A stretch of 5,330 nt of DNA from Wenzhouxiangellaceae bacterium. GTDB taxonomy: Bacteria > Pseudomonadota > Gammaproteobacteria > Xanthomonadales > Wenzhouxiangellaceae. Positions 1 through 5,330 of this stretch are shown here, piece after piece (position 1 is the stretch's first letter; each line of letters starts with the position of its first letter). The stretch spans positions 12,430 to 17,759 of the forward strand of contig JALQZL010000019.1 of NCBI GenBank assembly GCA_023258355.1, read 5' to 3'. The translations under genes were made by a program, and so were the position numbers. The notes below the pieces were generated by a model that saw only the letters and a program-made list of their open reading frames with translations, searched no databases and was not told the origin of the DNA.

Positions 1-16
1 AGGCGGTCAGGCAAAG

Positions 17-45
17 AAAAAGGCCGCCCGGTGAGGCAGCCTTTT
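17..45 (-). terminator. Intrinsic terminator of the tesA/ETF-QO unit, possibly bidirectional
   Basis: An inverted repeat pairs positions 18-24 with 39-45 (7 bp) and 26-28 with 35-37 (3 bp). One C-A mismatch separates the two parts, and the loop is 6 bases (29-34). Read on the minus strand, the GC-rich arm is followed by five T, one C and three more T, the expected U-tract. It begins about 40 bases after the ETF-QO stop codon, with no gene between. On the plus strand the arm ends in four T, so it could also stop a gene converging from beyond the left edge; that gene is not visible. The call rests on the visible stem and T-tract; no folding energy was computed. Confidence 0.75.
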
Positions 46-59
46 GCAAAGTGTCAAAG

Positions 60-78
60 GGTTCCGAAGCGTGGAACC
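60..78 (-). other. Hairpin just after the ETF-QO stop codon
   Basis: A perfect 6-bp inverted repeat (60-65 with 73-78) encloses a 7-base loop and begins 7 bases past the ETF-QO stop on the minus strand. No run of T follows it, only a mixed sequence with two short T triplets, so it is not a standard intrinsic terminator. It could protect the 3' end of the message or act together with the stronger hairpin at 17-45. It may also be chance. Confidence 0.4.
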
Positions 79-85
79 ACCCTCA

Positions 86-1702
86 CTACATGTTCGGGTA
101 GTTCGGCCCACCGCCGCCCTCTGGCGTGACCCAATTAATCACCTGATAAGGATCAGCGATGTCGCAGGTTTTGCAATGAACACAATTGGCTGCGTTGATC
201 TGCAACCGCTTCCCGGCATCATCTTGGACCACTTCATAGACACCTGCCGGACAAAAGCGTGTGCACGGGTTGCCATACTCTTCCTCACAACGATCAAAAC
301 ACACATCTGGGTCAATCACTTTGAGATGAATCGGTTGGTCTTCATCATGTTCAGTGGCTGCAAAATACACGGAAGCCAGTCGATCCCGTGGCGGGAGATC
401 ACGATCAACCCAATCATAGCTCAACCGGTCCTGATCTAATCGACGGTATTGATCATGATCGGCGTGATTCGGCAGTGTTCTCGGTAGTCGGCCCTGTGTC
501 AGCGTCTCCACCACGGCAGTGACCAGCCCAGACCACAGCCCCTTAACAAACCCCGGCCTGATGTTACGGACTTTCCTAAGCTCACTAACCACCTCGCTGT
601 TCCTCAAACGCTCATCGAATCCGGCAGACGTCAACGATGTCGAGTCGAATTCACTCAGATGTAAGGCCGCCAGTAACCCAGAGCGCATGGCTTGATGCAC
701 GCCTTTGATTTTGGGCACATTGACCAGCCCTGCCGAGTCACCAATCAGGAGCGCGCCAGGCATCTCAACCTTCGGTAGCGACTGATAACCGCCCTCGACC
801 AATGCCCGAGCGCCTGCAGATAAGATTTCTCCTCCCTCAAGCAAATCGCGCATCTTGGGATGGTGCTTGAACTGCTGGAATGCCTCAAAAGGAGAGAAGG
901 TAGGATCTTGGTAATCTAGCCCACACACAAATCCGATGGCTACGCGGTCTTCATCTAAGTGATAGACAAAACTCCCCCCGTAGATTTCTTTGGGCAAAGG
1001 CCAGCCAATGGAATGGCTAATATGGCCAGGTTTGACACGCCCAGCCGGGACACGCCACAACTCCTTCATCCCAATCCCGTAGGTTTGGGGATCACACTCG
1101 GCGTCCAACTGGAATCTAGCAATGGCCTGCTTGGTCAAATGCCCCCGACAACCCTCACTCAACACAGTGACCGGTGCATGAATCTCAATCCCTTGCGTGT
1201 AGCTGTCTTTTGGTTGCCCATCGCGGCCCACTCCCATGTCACCAATCACCACGCCACCGATGGAACCCTCCTCGGTGATGACCAGCTCACTGGCGGCAAA
1301 CCCTGGGAACAAATCCACACCCAAGGCCTCAGCCTTTGGGGCCAACCAAGCACACAAAGCGCCCAGTGAGACAATCATGTTGCCGTGGTTATTCTGTTGT
1401 GGTGGCGTGGGCAATCGAATCGCTTTTTCCCGCGTCATGAATAAAAATTCATCGCCGGTAGCGGGCACACAAATCGGTGGTGGATCATCTCGCCAATCTG
1501 GCACCAGCTGATCCAAGGGCTCGGTTTCAATGACAGCACCTGAAAGAATCTGCGCGCCAATTTCCGAGGCTTTTTCAATCACGCAGACGGACAAATCCGG
1601 ATTCAAACGCTTTGTCTGCATCGCACACGCCAATCCAGCGGGTCCCGCACCAACAACAATCACGTCGTAAGGCATCACTTCTCGTTGACTTGAATCACTC
1701 AT
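86..1702 (-). CDS. Electron transfer flavoprotein-ubiquinone oxidoreductase (ETF-QO)
   Basis: This is a 538-residue inner-membrane-associated flavoprotein, orthologous to mitochondrial ETFDH. It takes electrons from reduced ETF, which is fed by acyl-CoA and related dehydrogenases, and reduces ubiquinone. The Rossmann FAD site GAGPAG is at residues 18-23. The second conserved FAD/quinone-region segment, GDSAGLVNVPKIKG, starts at 321. The C-terminal 4Fe-4S domain has ligands Cys484 (in FCPAGVYE) and Cys507, Cys510 and Cys513 (CVHCKTC). The protein ends in the typical GGGGPNYPNM. Length is close to the family's usual value of about 550. The ATG at 1702 was chosen over an in-frame ATG at 1804 because it has GAGG 6 bases upstream and the extra 34 residues are basic and unlike the family. 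An ATG at 1675 is a weaker alternative. It overlaps the end of tesA by 8 bases, which implies a shared message and translational coupling. The family assignment is near certain; the exact start is probable. Confidence 0.96.
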   Translation of the reverse strand: MSDSSQREVMPYDVIVVGAGPAGLACAMQTKRLNPDLSVCVIEKASEIGAQILSGAVIETEPLDQLVPDWRDDPPPICVPATGDEFLFMTREKAIRLPTPPQQNNHGNMIVSLGALCAWLAPKAEALGVDLFPGFAASELVITEEGSIGGVVIGDMGVGRDGQPKDSYTQGIEIHAPVTVLSEGCRGHLTKQAIARFQLDAECDPQTYGIGMKELWRVPAGRVKPGHISHSIGWPLPKEIYGGSFVYHLDEDRVAIGFVCGLDYQDPTFSPFEAFQQFKHHPKMRDLLEGGEILSAGARALVEGGYQSLPKVEMPGALLIGDSAGLVNVPKIKGVHQAMRSGLLAALHLSEFDSTSLTSAGFDERLRNSEVVSELRKVRNIRPGFVKGLWSGLVTAVVETLTQGRLPRTLPNHADHDQYRRLDQDRLSYDWVDRDLPPRDRLASVYFAATEHDEDQPIHLKVIDPDVCFDRCEEEYGNPCTRFCPAGVYEVVQDDAGKRLQINAANCVHCKTCDIADPYQVINWVTPEGGGGPNYPNM

Positions 1703-2345
1703 CACTCGCCTCAAGCTTCTTAGATTGACTGAGCAGCCTCGCAACGTGAGGCCGAATCGATTCATACATCCTCGGTTGCGCTTTTTGCGTCGGGTGAATG
1801 CCATCGTCCATCAGCATTCCTTCTTCATCAAAAAAATCAACCAAGAAAAAGGGAATTAAAGACACATCATAGCGCTCAGCGAGCGTGGGATAAACAGATT
1901 CAAAGCGCTCAATATAGGCTGGCCCTAGATTCGGCGGTAATCGCACCTGCATTAACCCAACCAAGGCACCCGAAGCCAGTGAGGTCTCGATCATTTCAGC
2001 CAAATTAGCCATCAGTTGGTCAGGGTGCAACGCCCGCAATCCATCATTACCACCCAAGATAATGATCACGACATCGGGTTCATGTTCATTCAGTAAACTG
2101 GGCAAACGTAGGGCGCCACCAGCACTGGTTTCCCCTGAGATGCTGGCATTGATCACCTCAGTTGTCGGCGCCAATGCTTGAGAGAGCTCGGCTACCCAGC
2201 CGACATTGAGAGGCAATCGATAAGCGTCAGACAGACTGTCACCCATCACCAGCACCGTTTGGTTGGCAGCGGCGGACACGGATGACCCCAAACAGACGAT
2301 GATTATCAACAAAGACCGACAGTACTGGACAATAAATTGACTCAT
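1695..2345 (-). CDS. tesA: Periplasmic GDSL esterase / lysophospholipase L1 / acyl-CoA thioesterase I (TesA)
   Basis: This is a 216-residue SGNH hydrolase that cleaves ester or thioester bonds of acyl substrates; the E. coli enzyme acts as thioesterase I, protease I and lysophospholipase L1. A Sec signal peptide covers about residues 1-25: one Arg, a hydrophobic core LLIIIVCLG, and a likely cut after VSA. This places the enzyme in the periplasm. All family blocks are present: GDSLSDAY with nucleophile Ser37, block II Gly71 in SISGETSAGG, block III GGND with Asn100, and DGIHP with Asp181 and His184. A Cys at 18 is preceded by Val, so it does not make a good lipobox. The start is firm because an in-frame TAA lies directly before this ATG. 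Its first 9 bases are shared with the divergent ABC gene ybbA, and its last 8 overlap ETF-QO. Length is close to that of E. coli TesA. Substrate preference cannot be read from sequence. Confidence 0.93.
   Translation of the reverse strand: MSQFIVQYCRSLLIIIVCLGSSVSAAANQTVLVMGDSLSDAYRLPLNVGWVAELSQALAPTTEVINASISGETSAGGALRLPSLLNEHEPDVVIIILGGNDGLRALHPDQLMANLAEMIETSLASGALVGLMQVRLPPNLGPAYIERFESVYPTLAERYDVSLIPFFLVDFFDEEGMLMDDGIHPTQKAQPRMYESIRPHVARLLSQSKKLEASDE
1709..1712 (-). promoter_or_regulatory. Ribosome binding site deciding the ETF-QO start
   Basis: On the minus strand GAGG lies inside the last codons of tesA, 6 bases before the ATG at 1702. This spacing fits a Shine-Dalgarno site and supports 1702 over the longer frame beginning at 1804. 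Ribosomes finishing tesA would stop 5 bases past the start of this ATG and could re-initiate there. Confidence 0.65.
2327..2329 (+). promoter_or_regulatory. Weak ribosome binding site for the TTG start of ybbA
   Basis: GGA is followed by 7 bases and then the TTG at 2337. It is only a three-base match to the Shine-Dalgarno consensus, but the spacing is right and no other usual start codon competes for it. Confidence 0.35.
2337..2345. other. Shared 5' ends of divergent tesA and ybbA
   Basis: The nine bases TTGACTCAT hold the TTG start of ybbA on the plus strand and the complement of the ATG start of tesA on the minus strand. There is no intergenic space, so transcription start sites and leader sequences of each gene must lie inside the other. 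The two messages would be complementary at their 5' ends. No convincing pair of -35 and -10 boxes was found for either direction. Confidence 0.8.
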
Positions 2346-3038
2346 TTAGAAACTACCCACTTAGCAGACCGTGATTGTATTCTCTCATGCCAGCATGTTG
2401 GCTTTAGAGTCGATGCGCCTGATGGTCAACTCACCATTTTAGAAGATATCAGCTTTGACCTAAAAACAGGTGAAACCCTCGCGATCGTCGGGGCATCAGG
2501 CTCAGGCAAGACCACACTGCTGGGTCTTTTGGCCGGACTGGACTTACCCAGTGTCGGTGAGGTCTTTCTGGTCGGGCAGGCGCTGAGTCACTTGGATGAG
2601 GACGAGCGTGCTAAATTGCGCCGAGATCAAGTTGGCTTTGTCTTTCAGTCATTTCATCTACTGCCGACACTGACTGCACTTGAGAATGTCATGCTGGCCC
2701 TTGAGATTGCGCAGCACAAAGCCCCCAAAGCACGTGCGCTGGAGGCCTTAGATATGGTTGGGCTTTCCCATCGGCTGTCTCACTATCCGCGCCAATTGTC
2801 GGGAGGTGAGCAACAGCGGGTGGCTATCGCACGAGCGTTTGCGAATGAACCAGCCATTTTGTTTGCCGATGAACCCACCGGCAATCTTGACCGCGCCACG
2901 GGCAATGAAATTGCAAAACTGCTGTTTGACCTCAATGCCCATGCCAACACAGCTTTGGTACTGGTCACTCATGACCCGCAACTGGCCGCCCAGTGCGAGA
3001 TCACACACACCATCGACGGGGGCCGACTGGTTCAATGA
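2337..3038 (+). CDS. ybbA: ABC transporter ATP-binding protein YbbA (MacB/LolD-like)
   Basis: This 233-residue cytoplasmic ATPase energises the permease YbbP encoded next to it. All nucleotide-binding motifs are intact: Walker A GASGSGKTT at 52-60, Q-loop Gln104 in VGFVFQSF, signature LSGGEQQR at 154-161, Walker B ILFADE ending at Glu179, D-loop NLD at 183-185, and H-loop His212 in VTHD. The pattern FVFQSFHLLPTLTALENV followed by LFADEPTGNLD is typical of the MacB/LolD/FtsE branch and closely resembles E. coli YbbA. The start is TTG. The frame is open back to a TGA at 2283, with no ATG or GTG in between, and none follows before Walker A, so TTG at 2337 is the only ordinary choice. The stop overlaps the ybbP start by 4 bases (ATGA). 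The family is certain; YbbA identity is strengthened by the divergent tesA and downstream ybbP. Transported or handled substrate is unknown. Confidence 0.93.
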   Translation: MTHLETTHLADRDCILSCQHVGFRVDAPDGQLTILEDISFDLKTGETLAIVGASGSGKTTLLGLLAGLDLPSVGEVFLVGQALSHLDEDERAKLRRDQVGFVFQSFHLLPTLTALENVMLALEIAQHKAPKARALEALDMVGLSHRLSHYPRQLSGGEQQRVAIARAFANEPAILFADEPTGNLDRATGNEIAKLLFDLNAHANTALVLVTHDPQLAAQCEITHTIDGGRLVQ

Positions 3039-5330
3039 ATACGTTGGCTCTGTCTTGGCGCTTGCTGTTCCGTCAGGGACACTCCAGCACGGTGTGGCTG
3101 CTATTGGCTGGGCTGATGATCGCCACCGCTGCCTTGAGTGCGGTTGGATTATTCGCTGACCGAGTTGGTCGAGCCTTGGAGCGTCAAGCCTCTGAAACCC
3201 TGGCCGCTGATCTAGTCATTGCCTCTCGCGCCGAGCCTTCGGCTGAGTGGCTCGATAAAGCAAGGGCACTGGATCTGGAAACAGTCCAAATGGTGGTCAT
3301 CTCCAGCGCCCTATTTATCAATGACCGCAGCCAACTGATCGATATCAAGGCGGTGAGTCAGGGCTATCCACTGCGCGGATTGGTAGGCCTCCAATCATCA
3401 CTGAATGGTACTGAGCGTCGAACTCGTCAGTCTCCCTCACAAGGCGAGGCTTGGCTGGAGCCTCGCGGATTGCGAGAGCTGGGCCTTGAGATCGGCCAGA
3501 CCATTGCCATTGGGCAGTCTGATGTTGTGATCAGCCGTGCGCTGACTTATGAGCCCGATGGGGGCGGCTCACAATTTATGGTGGCGCCACGGTTGATCAT
3601 GCATATTGATGACCTCCAGCAAAGTGGCCTGCTTGGACCGGGTGCCCGAACACGGCATCGCCTGCTGGTGGCTGGGGAAGCGACCGATGTCGTGAGTTTT
3701 CAGCGATGGGCCGAGGATAATATAGAGACGGGGGTAAGAATCATCACGCCCGCTGAGGGTGAAGCACAAACCGCCGAAGCGCTCACACAAGCGCGCAGGT
3801 TTCTCGGTGTGGCCGCGCTGACCACTGTGATTTTGGCGGCGGTGGCTATTTTGCTCTCCGCGCTTCGATTTGCCAATGCACAAAGAGATCTCGTCGCACT
3901 GCTTAAAACCTTCGGCGCATCTTCTCGTTTGATCATGGGGGCGTTGTCGTGGCTTTTACTGTGGTTGATCCTGATGGCTGTTGCCGTGGGTGGTCTGCTT
4001 GGCTTTGGCACACAGACGCTACTGGCCAAGGTGCTCTCTAATGTGAGCTCGGGGCCTTTGCCAGCACCGGGTGTGCTTCCTTGGATAAGCGCATCCGCCC
4101 TCACCATTCTCTTGGCATTGGGCTTTGCCCTCCCGCCATTATTGGGATTGAAGAAAGTCACGCCCATTCGAATTCTCAACCGCTCCCTAGACAGCCAAAG
4201 TCCGGTGAGCATGGTGCTATGGGTGGTGTTGATCATCGCTGGTCTTTTGGTCCCCTCACTCCAGCTCGGGGATATCACGCTAGCACTCATTGTCTTGGGT
4301 GGTGCAGCCATCGTGGCGCTCTCGCTCAGCCTGATGGCGTGGGTCGCCATGCACCTCACACACTGGTTATCCCGACAGGTGACCGCTAGCTGGCGTTTTG
4401 GTCTGGCCGGCTTATACCGTCGAAAGCGTGCGGGCATCGTTCAGATCACCGCCTTGGGGCTTGGTTTAATGGCACTGCTGCTGTTGATGGTTGTCCGCAG
4501 TGAATTGATCTCTCAATGGCAAGCCACACTGCCTGAAGATGCACCGAATCATTTTGTCGTTAACGTCCAACCCAATCAGCGAGACGCTGTCTTCGATGCA
4601 CTAAAAGAATCAGGCGCTATCAATCTTCAGATGGGGCCGATGGCGTCGGTGAGATTGGCCTCAGTCAATGGCGAAGCGCCACCGGCTGATCGGTTCACGG
4701 GCCAGGTCAATATTTCATGGGTGTCGCCTGAAAGGATCACTGAGATCCCACCAGCCAATACAGTGACCGATGGCCGTTACTTCACAACTGACTCAGAACA
4801 AGAAGTCTCTCTGGCCAATCGCTGGGCCAGCCGAGTGGGTGTTGGCGTTGGGGATGTGCTGGTCTTCGAGTCAGGCGCACGGACATTTGAGGCCACCGTC
4901 ACCAGCTTGCGGGAAGTTGAGTGGAACTCTTTTAATATCAACTTTTTTATTTTGCTCACACCCGACGCCGGTGAGGCCCTGCCCCATCAAAATATCGCTT
5001 CTTTTTATTGGCCTCGCGCCGATGCCTCGGCACTGCGACCCATCAGTCAGACTTATCCCAATGTCTCCATTTTGGATGTGGGTGGTCTGATTGCCCGTGT
5101 TTTTGAGATCATCACGAGCGTCAGTCAAGCGGCTGAAGTGGTCTTCATTCTGACACTACTGGCCGGATTGATTGTTTTGCTGGCTGCTTTGGAAGCCACC
5201 CGTGATGAACGGCGCCACGAATCAGCATTGATTCGGGCGCTGGGCGCTCATCAACGCATGATTCGCCGAGGCATTGTCATTGAGTATGGTGTGATGGCAT
5301 GTATTGCGGGCGTACTGGCCAGCGGTGGTG
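3035..5330 (+). CDS. ybbP: ABC transporter permease YbbP, FtsX-type (3' end outside window)
   Basis: The frame is open from the ATG at 3035 to the window edge, giving 765 residues without a stop. E. coli YbbP has about 800, so only a short C-terminal piece is missing because of the window cut. Predicted membrane spans are near residues 21-42, 258-280, 299-326, 348-370, 391-408, 414-440, 468-490 and 702-722, and a ninth begins near 747. Large soluble, presumably periplasmic, domains lie at about 45-255 and 495-695. Two FtsX-like units each follow a span with a coupling segment toward the ATPase: QRDLVALLKTFGAS near 283 and ERRHESALIRALGA near 725. MVAPRLIMHIDDL at 182-194 and PNHFVVNVQPNQ after the seventh span resemble the equivalent E. 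coli YbbP regions. The ATGA overlap with ybbA and a poor Shine-Dalgarno site suggest translational coupling. It should form a membrane complex with YbbA, likely working with periplasmic TesA on hydrophobic or acylated compounds. That role is inferred from family and context. Confidence 0.93.
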   Translation, partial: MNTLALSWRLLFRQGHSSTVWLLLAGLMIATAALSAVGLFADRVGRALERQASETLAADLVIASRAEPSAEWLDKARALDLETVQMVVISSALFINDRSQLIDIKAVSQGYPLRGLVGLQSSLNGTERRTRQSPSQGEAWLEPRGLRELGLEIGQTIAIGQSDVVISRALTYEPDGGGSQFMVAPRLIMHIDDLQQSGLLGPGARTRHRLLVAGEATDVVSFQRWAEDNIETGVRIITPAEGEAQTAEALTQARRFLGVAALTTVILAAVAILLSALRFANAQRDLVALLKTFGASSRLIMGALSWLLLWLILMAVAVGGLLGFGTQTLLAKVLSNVSSGPLPAPGVLPWISASALTILLALGFALPPLLGLKKVTPIRILNRSLDSQSPVSMVLWVVLIIAGLLVPSLQLGDITLALIVLGGAAIVALSLSLMAWVAMHLTHWLSRQVTASWRFGLAGLYRRKRAGIVQITALGLGLMALLLLMVVRSELISQWQATLPEDAPNHFVVNVQPNQRDAVFDALKESGAINLQMGPMASVRLASVNGEAPPADRFTGQVNISWVSPERITEIPPANTVTDGRYFTTDSEQEVSLANRWASRVGVGVGDVLVFESGARTFEATVTSLREVEWNSFNINFFILLTPDAGEALPHQNIASFYWPRADASALRPISQTYPNVSILDVGGLIARVFEIITSVSQAAEVVFILTLLAGLIVLLAALEATRDERRHESALIRALGAHQRMIRRGIVIEYGVMACIAGVLASGG
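3444..3466 (+). other. Strong hairpin inside ybbP coding sequence
   Basis: GCGAGGC at 3444-3450 is exactly complementary to GCCTCGC at 3460-3466. The stem can extend by a T-A and a T-G pair around a 5-base loop. The right arm can instead pair with GCGAG at 3472-3476, so the two structures are mutually exclusive. No T-tract follows, so it is not a terminator. It encodes part of the first periplasmic domain and may simply reflect codon content. Confidence 0.25.

Noticed and set aside
44..439. 131-codon open frame on the plus strand
   Set aside because: It is antisense to the well-supported ETF-QO 3' end, its translation has no recognisable domain, and no ribosome binding site stands out.
1703..1804. 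Longer ETF-QO start at the in-frame ATG at 1804
   Set aside because: The added 34 residues are Arg/Lys-rich, unlike ETF-QO N-termini, and are simply tesA read in another frame. The ATG at 1702 has a better-placed GAGG.
2291..2345. TesA as a lipoprotein, because of Cys18 in the signal peptide
   Set aside because: The residue before the Cys is Val, not Gly, Ala or Ser, so the lipobox fails. A clear signal peptidase I site (VSA) follows.
2374..2379. TACAAT on the minus strand, about 30 bases upstream of tesA, as a -10 box
   Set aside because: The match to TATAAT is good and the distance is plausible, but the best -35 candidate at 16-18 base spacing matches TTGACA at only about three positions, and it lies in ybbA coding sequence. 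It is possible but not supported enough to annotate.
2386..2397. Inverted repeat CATGC-CA-GCATG in early ybbA as a possible operator for tesA
   Set aside because: Five-base half sites with a two-base gap are expected several times by chance in a window this size. The bases encode ordinary ybbA residues and the repeat is not seen again.
2748..3159. Open frames on both strands over the 3' half of ybbA
   Set aside because: They overlap the conserved signature, Walker B and H-loop codons of ybbA in other frames and show no motifs of their own.
3700..4437. 245-codon open frame on the minus strand
   Set aside because: It is fully antisense to ybbP membrane segments. Its translation is rich in Arg, Ser, Pro and Thr with no family resemblance, as expected for a shadow frame.

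Overview
The window looks like a chromosomal core segment from a gammaproteobacterium that I cannot place further. It has moderate GC and is densely packed. It carries the tesA-ybbA-ybbP neighbourhood that Escherichia coli also has, and an ETF-ubiquinone oxidoreductase with the usual proteobacterial C-terminus. I see no tRNA, rRNA, CRISPR array, insertion sequence or other sign of recent transfer.

Layout: two transcription units diverge from about position 2340. Leftward (minus strand), tesA encodes an exported GDSL-family esterase/lysophospholipase. It overlaps by 8 bases a gene for electron transfer flavoprotein-ubiquinone oxidoreductase (ETF-QO). That unit ends at a hairpin pair including a good intrinsic terminator at positions 17-45. 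Rightward (plus strand), ybbA encodes an ABC ATPase and overlaps by 4 bases ybbP, a large FtsX-type permease that runs off the right edge after 765 codons. The two divergent genes share their first 9 bases (2337-2345), so each unit's promoter must lie at least partly inside the other's coding sequence.

Function: YbbA and YbbP together form an ABC system of the MacB/LolCDE-like class, in which ATP hydrolysis in the cytoplasm drives movement of periplasmic domains rather than classical transport. TesA is the periplasmic hydrolase conserved beside it, so the likely job is handling acylated or hydrophobic compounds at the inner membrane. ETF-QO, translated from the same message as TesA, passes electrons from acyl-CoA dehydrogenases via ETF to ubiquinone. 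This suggests, but does not prove, that fatty acids released by TesA are linked to beta-oxidation. The only non-coding stretch is 1-85; all else is coding. No wholly novel system was found. The points worth a second look are the coupling of tesA to ETF-QO, the shared divergent start with a forced TTG codon, and a few local sequence variants.
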